Assembly: GCA_031835245.1 (NCBI GenBank)
Contig: JAVKOQ010000154.1
Coordinates: 62,001-126,000, forward strand
Source: Balamuthia mandrillaris
Taxonomy: Eukaryota > Discosea > Longamoebia > Balamuthiidae
Reading direction: 5' to 3'
Length of the DNA stretch: 64,000 nt
Shown here: positions 1 to 10,869 of the stretch, in pieces
How positions within the stretch are numbered: position 1 is the stretch's first letter
Layout of the letters: the number at the start of each line of letters is the position of its first letter
The notes under the pieces: generated by a model
The model's input: the letters and a program-made list of their open reading frames with translations, nothing else
Database searches by the model: none
What the model was told of the DNA's origin: nothing
Translations under genes and position numbers: made by a program

Positions 1-45
1 TTGATGGGGTGATGCAACGCCTCCCTATCTGGTTCCGGTCGATGT

Positions 46-1004
46 TTGTATTTCGGGGATATTGTGCCATCATCAACAAAAAAAAAAACACACACATTGG
101 CGCTGTCCACAAACAAAAGGCTGCAGCGAACCTACACAAAGCGCCAGGGCTTCTCCACGGCTCGCAACGACGTCTACAAGGCTTACGTGCGGTACTGCCA
201 GCAACAGGGCAGCAACCCCTTGAAGCCAAACATTTTGGGTAAAATGATGCGCAGGGCCTTTCCCAATGTGAGATGTCACCGAGTGGGGCCGCAGGGCAAG
301 CAGGTCTACCACTACACTGGCATCACCCTCGCTCACGCTATGGGCTCACCGGAAGCCGCCTCAGCCGACAATACTTACTATGTATGCTCCCCCACTTCCG
401 CCTCTTCCCCACAACACAAATCAAACAGTGACTCCACATCGTCCCCGCTTTCCTCTCCCCCGACCTACCAACACAGCGCCGTCCCATCTCCCCCACATGC
501 CGCCCTCTGCAACTTTCACACAGACATCCTCCTCCCCCCTTGCTCTTCTTCTGCTTCGTCGTTCTCACCCTCTCCAGCCTCCGCGAGCTTTTCCCTAAAT
601 AGGAACTGGGAACCGACCTACCCGCTCTGCCCTGACCCAGTTGTATCCTCCGATGCCCATTTGGCCTTTATGTCAAGCCTGCACGCCTGCCATGGAGCCT
701 ACTATCACGTGTTTTCTTCCCCCAGCCCCGTCGATTATCTACGAACTTTTCCCTTTGTACAGCTTGACCCCGCGTCGTTATCTCATCTTTTGTCTTGTCC
801 GGAGGGCAGTCCCGAACGCTGCACCCCCTACTCTCTTGCCTTAAATTTTGTTCTAAGCTTTGGTTTGTTTTTTGTGTTTGTTGCTCTCTCTCTTTCTCTC
901 TCTCGCTCTTGGGCGTTTTGCTCTATGTCATCGTTTCGCTTCCGCCCCTCTCTTAAGAATCGAAATGAATATAAACTCTGGGATTCCTCAGTCCCTCGCT
1001 TGTT

Positions 1005-1051
<47 letters not shown>

Positions 1052-2236
1052 ACAAATGGTTACTAATCTCGTTGTAACTATTCTACAGGAGCTTTTATAT
1101 CGGGTCACAGGGAAACAGGGCTGAGCTTTTATGCTCGCACAAGACAAGACCTGGGCTATTTATTTGATCGAACGGACCCAGTGGTGGCCAAGGTGCTTAC
1201 TGGAATGCACCTGCTTGCTTTCTTCGCGGAGGAAGACTACGAAACAGGCATTGTTATATCCAACTATTACATGACGATAGCCAAGGCCATGTGGCCAACG
1301 GTGGGGGACAACGGCTCAACTAGCTACCTCTACTGTTTGGGATGGTTAGCGTGGAAAAGCAGGGGAATGCTGGATAATGTCGAGGGTGGTTGGGGAACGC
1401 GACAACGCTTGGAAGAATTGGAGGACTTCACGGACCGGCACTACTTTCTTCATCATCTGTTCTTCCAGTACTACCATAACCCAAAGAAGCGGCACAAGCT
1501 GAAGCACCTCGTGACCTTGTTAGAGGTGCACGAGGAACAGGGAATGGCTATGCGGAACACGTATTCCATGGTAGGCCACCATTCCCATCACTTCTCCCAT
1601 CACCACGACCACCACCATCACGAGAACTCTGTCCACGTTTACTGCTTCTTGCATTGGGTTAGAATCCTTCGGCTCTCTTGTTGTTATTGTACAGGAGATG
1701 TTCAGCGAGCGTTGGAGGAAGCAGAAAGGGTTGTGGACTCCATGGGCAAACTGGCTGCCCTAAGCCCTCAGTGCTTTGGCCTGTGTTGCGCCACCTTCCA
1801 GGAACTATACTTGGAGATACTGGCCCCAATGCTGGTCCAGAACGCTTGCCACGAATTACTACAGGAGATCTTCAGGATAATGGAACCGTTGGTGCTGGTT
1901 GGTGGTGGCCCCACTCAAGCACGCATCACTTTCATGCAGAAGGTCGCCGAATGTGGTCGGTTCTTTACCCAACATACGCCTACGAGCAGCAGTAGTGATG
2001 GAGGTGATGATGGCTTGCGGTCAGAAGCAGAGCTAATGTTGGAAGAGGAAGTCATTGGGGAAGGCAGCGCCCAGTCTCTCTACTGCATCAAACAAGAACA
2101 GAGCCAGGAGGGAGCTGTGGGAGAAGAGCAAGTGGATGAGGAACACGGCGTAAAAGGAGAAGAGGTATGGCGCAACTTTGAAGAGGAACAGAATCAGGAA
2201 CAGGAGAGTTTATTTTCCTCGCCGGAACCTGGTTAA
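46..2236 (+). CDS. RFX-type DNA-binding regulator with fungal-TF-like middle domain (5' end not resolved)
   Basis: Predicted nuclear transcription factor. The first exon (codons from about 110) encodes an RFX winged-helix: a run beginning RNDVYKAYVRYCQQQG, then ILGKMMRRAFP and a VGPQGKQVYHYTGI end, which is the RFX signature of F/Y-P-x(n)-R-x-G-x-R-G-x-x-x-Y-H-Y-x-G-I. A Ser/Pro-rich linker follows. From about 640 comes an FMSSLHACHGAYYHVF/FISGHRETGLSFYARTR segment that resembles the middle homology region of fungal-type regulators. Intron 863-1088 joins the two exons in frame (phase 1) and holds a CT microsatellite. A second, His-rich in-frame stretch at about 1571-1705 may also be an intron. 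The C-terminus is acidic and Gln/Glu-rich, as in activation domains. The true start is unclear: an intron acceptor may lie near 125, and the 5' exons may be outside the window. RFX identity is firm; the second domain is an inference. Confidence 0.72.
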
Positions 2237-2289
2237 CTAATAAACGAAGCAATGAACAGCAACAAAGAACGGAAACAAGAAATGTGGAA

Positions 2290-2887
2290 TTAAGGCAAGC
2301 CCTTATCTGAGATGTGCCAAAACTTGGTCTTCCGCAAACCGGCGCGTCCTTCCTCCAAGTTAGGCACCTCATAGTGGCCACTGCCAGTAAGGCTCGTGGA
2401 GAAGACCTTCCACCAGAATACGCTGTTCTGATAAAGCCACTTGCCAAAACGAGAGACCAAAGACGGAGAAGGAAACATGCCCTCGTGATACCGCTTCCAC
2501 GTGTTTGTGAGGCGGCGAATCTTAGCAGCCCTTCCCATGCGTTGCTCCTCATAACGGCTGTAAATCCAACGGCGCAGTGAGGCTCTCGGTATGTCTTTTG
2601 GGTACCGTCTGCTATCTTTATCAGAGTAACGAAGCACACAAAAGTTACGTAACACATGGCTTAGTTCTATCGCATCCTCCATGGCCAGACTGGCATCTTC
2701 GTTCTGGTTATGATGGTCATTGTATTGGGGGGGGTTTTTTTTTGATAAGCACATGAGGAGGTGAATGAAAAACCAAACTGGGAGAGAAGTGTGAGAGAGA
2801 CCAGGTAAGGTTCAATGGCATGACATGCATCGCCAACCAGAACAGTCTGATTGTTTGGTTGTTTAAGCTTTAGTGGTTTTGCCTGTT

Positions 2888-2931
<44 letters not shown>

Positions 2932-4544
2932 CTTACACGTAACATTCCCCAACGGAGCATATGGGGAACGCGATACAGGCTCCGCTCCACGATCGCGTCA
3001 TCATCGGTCATGTCAATGATGGAGGGCACAACGTCTTCAAAGTCAGAGAAATAATGGAGAAGAGCAGCTTTACGTTCGCTACCCTCTTTGAAAACTGATT
3101 TGTGTTCCGCTAGAAAGCCTAACATGGCAGACCAGTAAACCTTTCTATCGCTGAGCGGAACGACTTGTATGAGTCGGGCGTCACCCCAATACTGATGGAT
3201 TAAAAGTCACACCAGTGAGAAAACTCACAAATGAAAGTTCTTGCGAGAATGCGGTGATGGGTGTGGGATGAAAGGCTACAAAATCGCCCACCCACGCCCT
3301 TCACCATCTCCTGCGGGGGTGATGTGGTGTTTTGGGAAATAGAGGGGAAGTATGAAATTTCACTCACCTGTAACGGCCCTTCCTCCACCATTTTGTGGTA
3401 CTCTTCCTCCGCAGTAGGAGGTAGGGTCGCAATGCCCTGAAATTGTTGTCGCTGTTGATAAACAGCTGTTATCCCCTTGGATGCTGGCCCCAGGTAGTAC
3501 TGTTGTGGTGGTTGCACTTGGCGTCAGCTTCACACCAAGAGAGAGAAGGATGGAGAGCGAGAGGAGACCAACCAGCGCTCTTACGGTAGAGTGTGTCCCA
3601 TCAGCGCCTGTATCATGTCTTTAGCTGAACAATGCCTAATCAACAACAGACGAGACAGAGGAGGCTACAAACCAACAAGCAAATCGGATACCTCTTCTGC
3701 TCCGTTCTCGAACGAGGCAGAAACCTTGAGGTTACCGTCGGTAGCCTTGGCGCGCACAAAACGATGACCGTACTCAATGCTGGTCTCCATTGACAAATTC
3801 TCGCGCAATAAGTTCTCAAGCTCAACCTGTTCTACCCCTTTCTCCCAACCACTCTGGTCAGCACCCTCTTAATTTCAACAGCAGAAGAGAAAGGGAGTGG
3901 GAGAGCAAAGAGAGGAGAAAGGGAGAACAAAAAGGAAAGACAGCAGAGAACGAGAGAACGAGAAAAAGAAAGGCATTAGACAAGGCGAATGGTAGCAAAG
4001 GTACGCACAAAATACGGGAGGAGCAGTGGCGGCGACATCGTTGGGGGCAGCAAAGAGAAGGTGACCCTTGTTGTTCTTGATGCGAGGAAAGAGAGAATAA
4101 GGTCTATGTAGTGTATTGTAGATGCGCGTCCTTCCGCCAATGGCACGTTGATGTTGCGGTTCTTGCTCAGCTGCCCCGCTGCTGCCTGTGAGAAAGCGGT
4201 GCTTAAGGCCTATGGCTTGCAAGCAGGCCAATGCTTGTGGACCCAAACATACCACGCTGGAACGTAGGGCGCGGTTCTTCTCGGCAAGGGAGGGCGCTGC
4301 TTCGAAGAGCTTTGCCGCTATACCCACTTTTTGTAAGCCATTGGCAAGGGTGAGACCACCTGAACGGCAAACGAGAGGGTTAAACACTCATCGACAACAA
4401 CTGCAACAACAAACTTTTGGGAGAAAGAAGGAGAGGCGATTAACTTAACCCGGCACCGATTATGCTTACCCGTTCGATGGCGTGTATGCCAGGCGCGGCG
4501 GAACGCAGCATTCCCATCGTGACTTTTTGTTGTTGCGCATTCAT
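2290..4544 (-). CDS. FAD-dependent monooxygenase (PHBH/kynurenine 3-monooxygenase-like)
   Basis: Flavoprotein hydroxylase expected to oxidise a small aromatic or polyketide-like substrate with NAD(P)H and O2. At least seven exons can be followed on the minus strand. The start exon 4544-4446 carries the dinucleotide motif IIGAGLSGLTLA, split by intron 4360-4445 (phase 1). Exon 2 runs LFEAAPSLAEKNRALR. Later exons carry EYGHRFVRAKA, VGADGTHSTVRALVG (the DG fingerprint, near 3590), WGDARLIQVVPLSDRKVYW (3193-3125), TVLVGDACHAIEP (the GD FAD/ribose motif, near 2800) and SLAMEDAIELSH (near 2700). The order of motifs is that of class A monooxygenases. One exon around 3370-3520 is only tentatively placed. 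The gene is transcribed away from the DENN gene, sharing the 4545-5201 spacer. The substrate cannot be read from sequence. Confidence 0.8.
3194..3300 (-). repeat. Structured ~105-bp repeat, copy 1 (inside a monooxygenase intron)
   Basis: Shares TGATGGATTAAAAG, ACTCACAAATGAAAGTTCTTG and AGAATGCGGTGATGGG (plus strand) with 38291-38398. On the minus strand its 3' end CCATCAG coincides with the acceptor of the intron preceding the exon that starts YWGDARLIQ. Potential hairpins: GTGAG-aaaa-CTCAC and TTCT-tgcg-AGAA. Confidence 0.65.
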
Positions 4545-5201
4545 TGTGTGTCTATGTTTGGTGGGAAGGGCAATCGAAGGAAATCGAAGCAGAGGGGGTG
4601 GTGGCAGGCCAGCAAAAAAAAAAAAAAAAAAAAAAAAACAGAAAAGGCGCCCTTCTTCTTCCCTTTCTTCTTCTTGTTCTTCTTCTTGTTCTTCTTCGCA
4701 GCTCGCACCGGGGGGGGAAGGGGTAGCCAGCGCTGCCTGTCTTGTGCTGCAAAAGGTGTGCAGCACTGGTGCAGCACCTCCTCGTGGTGACATCAGCAGA
4801 GCCCCAAACCCAGCCCCCCCCCCCCTAAAGCGAAGCAGTCGACAGAAATTGCTACCAGCTAAAATAGCAGAGAAGGCAAAGTGTTGTCCTTTTTTCCCAC
4901 CAAATTTTGCTGCGTGGCGCCGCTTTACCCCCCCAAATGAAATGAATTGACTTTTTCTCCCCCTTCCTTCTGTGGGGTGAGGAATACTCGAGGCCACCGC
5001 CACAACGAAGCAGTAGCAGCAGCAGCAGCAGCCGCAGGAACTAGATTTGGCTTTGGGCTTACCCCTTTTTTTTTTGGTTTGATATTGTGCTGCTGCTGCT
5101 GCTGCGGCTGCCGCTGCAAGCCTTTACTGCTAATTAGTACTAGCAGCTTGTGCACACGCGCTACGCGATCCCCAACACCCGCTTGCTGGCACGAGACGGC
5201 C
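4545..5201. promoter_or_regulatory. Divergent intergenic spacer between the monooxygenase and DENN genes
   Basis: Likely bidirectional promoter region. It is low in complexity: an A-run at 4615-4638, TTC/CTT repeats at about 4655-4700, C-runs, and GCA/GCT trinucleotide tracts near 5010-5115. Long open frames cross it, but they are homopolymer or trinucleotide artefacts with no conserved domain. No discrete promoter element can be named. Confidence 0.35.
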
Positions 5202-8200
5202 ATGTCAAGGCATGCCTCCAAAACAAATGCAAGGGAGGAGGGAAAAGGAGACGGGGGAAGAGGAAGAGTAACCCGCCCCTGCAAACTCACAGGTGGGGAT
5301 GACAGTGACAATGAGAAAAACCAAGTAGAACCCCAACAGGCAAGACAAAAGCACAGGGGTCAGGGAGGTATCACAAAATCAAACAACGTTGTTACCGAAA
5401 CCACCACCACTCTTCCCACTCGTAAGCTCTCGGCTCATCGTAATGGCAATGGTGATGAAGAGAGTAGCAGCGGGTGTAGGCGGCAGCAGGCGCAGCAGCA
5501 GAGGGAAGCAGAGGCAGAGGCACCAGCAATTATGCAATTAAATTTAGAGAGGGGAAGGGGACGAGCAGAACGAACCGAGGACACAGAAGAAACCTGTCCG
5601 AAGAACCAACAAGGCAAAGCACCACAACAACAAAAAGAAGAAGAGGAGGAAGAAGAAGCACAACAACTACAAATCCAACAAGAAAAGGAAGGAGAGAAAA
5701 AAACTGCCCCACAGACGAGCGACATGGTATTTTTGCGGAAGCCACAGCAGCAACAAAGACGAAACAAAGATGAACATGCTGGCACCGGTCTTACCGACTC
5801 CGACAGCGGCAACGACAGCTATAGCGAGAGCGAAGAGGATACCACCGCCACCTCTACCTCCGCCTACAGCAGCAGCGAAGAGGGCGGCAGCGAACACAAA
5901 GCAGAAACTGTGGAAACAGACAGCAACGCTGGTCCCGAAAGAAGGGCAACAGTCACCATTGCTCCCCTTGGCGACGCTGCAACGAAGGCTGGCATGGAGG
6001 ATGCTTCTCACCCACCCCATAAAGTTGCTTGGGCTGCTGCTCAAAAGGTCGCAACCTATTCCTTACCACTTGTGGCCATGTATTTATGCTGACTGACGTC
6101 CAAAATTAGAAACGATCCAGGCGCCATAAGCAAGGAAAGAGCACAGGATCTAGCCGGCGGCAACGCTCAAACAAGTTTGATGTCCTACACGCACAGCGAG
6201 ACAAGTAGACCCCTCCCCTCTTTTTCGCATCCCTCACCCTCTCACATATTTATATCTATCGTTTCACTCACTGATATGTACATGCAGACGCGTAAGCTAC
6301 AGCCTGGGCATGGCGACGAAGGCCGCAAGAGAAGGACGCTTGTTCGAGCATTTTCTTGTAGTTGGCTACCCGGCCTCCGCTCTCCAAAGCAAAGATGATA
6401 CTTCACTATCTTCGCCTTCCCCGCCTTTAAGCTTCCGTATGTCCAGCCATCGTCAATCACCAGAGGAACCAGAGGAAGAGGAAGAGCGCGATGGTGCCGA
6501 GGAAGATATTCCTTCTCCTAATCAAGTAAGAAAAGGCCAAGAAATGGAAACAGAAACAGAGAAACCAGTCGTTCTCTTTCAGTACCCTGACAGCAAAACA
6601 GAGCTAAATCAGGTATGCATTGCTCTTGTTCTTGTAAGTACCGAAGGAACTGAACAAACCATTTCTGGCTAGGTTGCCGATTTTTGCTTTCCAGAAGGAG
6701 TGAAAGCACGCTGTATTGACATTAGAGCCTCTATGACCAAGCTTAATGAGGTGCTGTTTGCCAGCCTTTCCAAGCTAGAAGAATCTGAGCACTCTTACTC
6801 TTTTGTAATGACTGGGCAAGAAACACTGTTCTATGGATTCTGCGTAAAGCAAGAGGAGTTGGTAGATGTACGTCTGCCGTGCTGCTTTCACATGATATGT
6901 CTATTAGCATTGCGCTTATGTCTTCCATGATTCGTTTCGTTGCTGCTATAAAAGGAGCTACCGAGTTTTGTCAAGTCTGCGACAATGGAGCAAGAGATGC
7001 TTTCAAAAGACCTTCCCATGGGTGGGAGGCGAGAACGCTCAGGTCTACGCTATGCGGCGCCACGGTGCTATTGCCTCATTTCCCGTTTTCCCTTTTTTCA
7101 ACTCCACTTTCAAGTATTGTACAGTTTGTTAGGTAGCATTCTGACCTTTTCTTTCTTTGCATGTTTGGTACTGACTCAATCTAAAACATTAGCCACTGAG
7201 AGATTTAATCTCATTAACTCTCAGCCAGACGATGCCTTTTGGGAATCTTCATTGACCACGCTAAGTCCAACCCCAAGCCCTCGGAAAGAAACAAGTAAAA
7301 AGAAAATCCGAGAGAAGAAGAATAGGTCAAGATCTCCTTCTGTTGAAGGGATTCGTTCTTCTTCTTCCTCGTCTGGCTCTGATCCAGGGTCATCCACAAG
7401 AGGTGGCACCAAAACAACTCCAACCTCCAACAATCCTACAAATATCCAAACTACTGCCTCGCCCAACGAGGCTATAAAGATGTTGAATAGCTATCATAAT
7501 ACCATGGTTTCGCTCAACAAACTTTCATTTCAGCTTCCAGGTGAACTTCAGAGCCAAATTAAATTCACTTGTCCGGTATGGCTTCTTCCTACTTTTTGTT
7601 GCCGCTCAACCCTCTGACATCTTAGCTTTGCTAAAATTTTTTACGTTACAAAGGAGGGCAGTGAGGAAAAATTGATTGCTGATTGGTGTTTAGCTTCGTT
7701 GATGCGCCTGTTTTCCTTGTCAGACTTACTATTTATTTTTCGAGCCCTTTTGGTCGAAACAAAGACCATCTTTGTGTGTAAAAATCTTGGTGTTCTTTCT
7801 TGTATAGTGTACGGCCCTGACTTTGTTTTCAATCATTTTCCCTTCTTCTGGTAAAAGCTAACTTTTGTGGTAACTTTTGTAGGTTTTCGTTTATACCCTT
7901 GTTGCGGCCCTACGTTTGGCAGGGGCCGTTCATTCCCATTCTTCCTGTAGATTTAGAAGAGTGTATACAATCTCCAGGTCAGTAATCACTCACCGTACAT
8001 CACTGGCACTAAAAGGCTCACCATTCCTGTAATTACATGTTCGCTTTCCAGTTCCCTTTTTGATTGGAATTCCCGAGTTGTCACAAGAGGCCCGCCAAAA
8101 TGAAGAAATAGCGGAGGAGTGCCTGGTTATAGACATCGACCGCTATTCCATTTCCCTCCCAAAAACTCCCATCCCCAGTCTTCCTCGAGAGGATAACCTG

Positions 8201-10594
8201 TATTGCATCTCTTTCCCAATCCTTCTCTTTATTCTTCTTGGGCTTAACAAAACTTCAGGATAAGCAGGCTACGGCCCTATTGGGATACGTTGAATCCAGG
8301 GTCAGCTTCGCCTGTTGGCAGCCCTAATGAGTGTCCTTCTCCCTGCATGCTTCGGCCAAGCATTACCAGTAACAACGATAATAAGACCTTTGCTTCTCCT
8401 TCTTTAGGTTCCAGGCGTTTTACAGCTCTTCAGCGTATCCGGTCATTAAAGAATCGAGTCGACACGCCGAAAGATACTCAACCAAGCAATCCTTTTGCTC
8501 AACATCGGCACCTCATGTCTAAAGCTTTCAGGTATATTCCGTTACTTAATGTTGCGTTCTGTTCTGTTACTCCTCTTGTTCCTTCACCTTCTGCCTATTA
8601 CTCAGCGCGCGTTCCCTTTTTCATTATTAACTGCTGCCACTACGATGTTCTTAGGCGCTGGCTTGAGGAAGAGGCAGACACTTTTGACATAGATGAGACG
8701 GGAAAGGTAGTACACAAGAAAGCAGTAGGGGTCACCAACAATCTAAGCAAGTTAGGCCGAAATTTATTTGCTGATAATGATAAGCGAAGTAAGACTACCG
8801 ATACTATAGATGACCGCACCACGGTGAACGAACTTAAGACACCAAGAGAAAGTCTTCGCCAAGTTTTAAGTAACAGCTACAACGAGAGAAGCGCCCTAAA
8901 TTCCATTATACGACGTGATAAAGCTGTTCGGCGGAAGGCAGACAGTGATTTGCAACCACGCCTCGAGGAGACAGTGGCAGTCAAAAATGCATATATTGAA
9001 GAAGGAAATAGTGGCGACGAGACGTCCAATAATCGTTCTAACAAGTTTAGCTTCGAGAAAATGCTTACTGAAAGCCGCCGAAAGAAGAGCATCGGTGAAA
9101 AGAAAAGTTGGAGCTGGGGCACAAAATCTACAGACAGCATCACAAAAAATGCTCCTGTTGTTCCAGATAACGACACTTCTACTGTAGAAACTTCAGCTCC
9201 TTCATCATCAAACTTCAGTCCTCCTCCTTTCAGCCGACATTCCAGCCTGGAATCAACAGCCCTTTCCTCTGCGTTAGTGGAGCATGCTGCAACCCCTTCC
9301 TCACCCATTAGACGGTACGTAACTTTAGATATGTCTTGTTTTTTGTTTTTTTGTATTTGCTTCTCGCTTATTTTGCTCCTTGGCAATGACTGTTTTGCGA
9401 TACTGGCAGGAAAATGTCGGCTAGCAAGCCCATTCCCCCAAAAAAGAGCGGCCACAAACGGAACTGGAGCTGGGGCACAAACAAAATCGGCAAAAAAACA
9501 GAAGTCAAGAAATCTCCCCCATCTGCTGTCAGTGCTGCTGCTGAAGCCAAAAAGAACCTGCCCCCGTTGCACCTTTCCTCCGTTAGCGAGTCAAGGCGAC
9601 CTACCCTATCTGTCTCTCCTCTGTCTCCTCAAGTTGAGCGCAAGCCTACCCCACACGGCAAGCAAGAAGGTACTTATTTTTGATTTCTTATGCCATGTAA
9701 TAGTACTTTCACATGTCATAACGATTTGTTCTACTTCGTCCAGGCCTACAAGTGGATAAGCGTTGCAAGCACTTTGTTTATCCATCCAAGACCACTGAGG
9801 AAGAGTTAAAAGCTGTGCGCCTCTTCCTGCACCATATTCGGAGGTACCAAGACTGGTTGATGGAAGAGATCATTGCCCAAGTGAAGCACCACAATCTGGA
9901 TATCTACCACCTGCAGTTTTCCCAGTTCGCAGAGTTGTTGGATAGCTTCTACAGAGATTCCAGTGGTCTTGAAGCACTCATGACAGCTGGCGGCGATAGC
10001 GGCGAGGGCTTGGAAGAACGAGAAAAAGAGGGCTTGTCAGAGGGATTAACGCCCTTTCCGGGCATCCCTCTCCACAACGCCGCAACTGCCACTCCTACTT
10101 CCAACCAGTTCAACACTTGCACTAACAAAGACGTGCACATTGGCGGCCACAACCCTAAACGAAAGAAGAAAGAGAAGAAGAAACAAAAGGCGCTGGTATT
10201 CTTCGAGCACGAGAAGGATTTCCTCAGTCGCCTATTCAGCACCCAGCAATTCATGTTCTTCATCACCACTAAGTTCCCGCGTCTTCTTAGCGAAGTCCAA
10301 AAGAGGAAGCGGGAAGCCAAAATAGAGAAGCTCAAGGAAATGATCAAGGAAGAGAAGGTCAACAGGAAGATCTCCAAGTCTTTACTCAATGTCTATGACG
10401 TGGAGGGGGCCATCACCGGCGAAACCAAAGAGCAGGAAGAGATCACCAAGAACCAGTTGCGGCAAAAAATAAAGGAGAGCGAGGCCAACATCCAGCACAT
10501 GAAGATGCTCCGCAAGCACCTCAAGATGGAGAAGAAGAACAGCAGGAAGGAGGAGCGTGCTGCCGCCAAATCCAAAAACCCTTCCTCCCAGTGA
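5202..10594 (+). CDS. DENN-domain protein (putative Rab guanine-nucleotide exchange factor)
   Basis: Large multi-exon gene. The ATG at 5202 opens a charged low-complexity N-terminal region rich in Glu/Gln/Ser, to about 6080. The upstream DENN motifs follow: GRLFEHFLVVG at 6330, a VLFQYPDSKTELNQ / VADFCFPEGVKAR pair across an intron near 6613-6672, then TGQETLFYGFCVKQEEL. At about 7040-7130 comes APRCYCLISRFPFFQLHF, the typical uDENN end. The central DENN begins with RPYVWQGPFIPILPVDLEE (about 7905-7965) and PFLIGIPELS (8056). A Ser-rich insert (8290-9670) holds a repeated WSWGT motif. The last exon (about 9745-10594) has LFSTQQFMFFITTKFP, a dDENN-like segment, then a basic coiled coil. Such proteins activate Rab GTPases on membranes. 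The link of 5202-6080 to the rest relies on a 41-nt intron (6080-6120) and is the least certain part. Confidence 0.72.
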
Positions 10595-10869
10595 GAGGTG
10601 GCGCTCGTTATCAATCATGATGCCCCCTAGCCTCTCTTTTTTTTGTGGGCTGGTGATGGAGAGGGGGGGTTGGCCCAGCTGTGTTGTGGTTGTTGTGGTT
10701 GACAAGAAAGAAATAGACTTTAAACAGCTGGTGGTGGTGGTGGTGGTGGTGGACTAGAAACAAATAGACTTTACAAAAAATATAAGAGAATACCAAAAAG
10801 AAATAAAATATTCATTTAAAAAACGAAAAAAAAAACAACAACAACAAAAGAAGAAGAAGAGAAAGAGGG

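Noticed and set aside
4440-5003. 187-codon minus frame with Lys/Glu-rich sequence upstream of the monooxygenase start
   Set aside because: Only its last 33 codons (MNAQQQKVTM onward, from 4544) belong to the gene; the rest is low-complexity promoter DNA.
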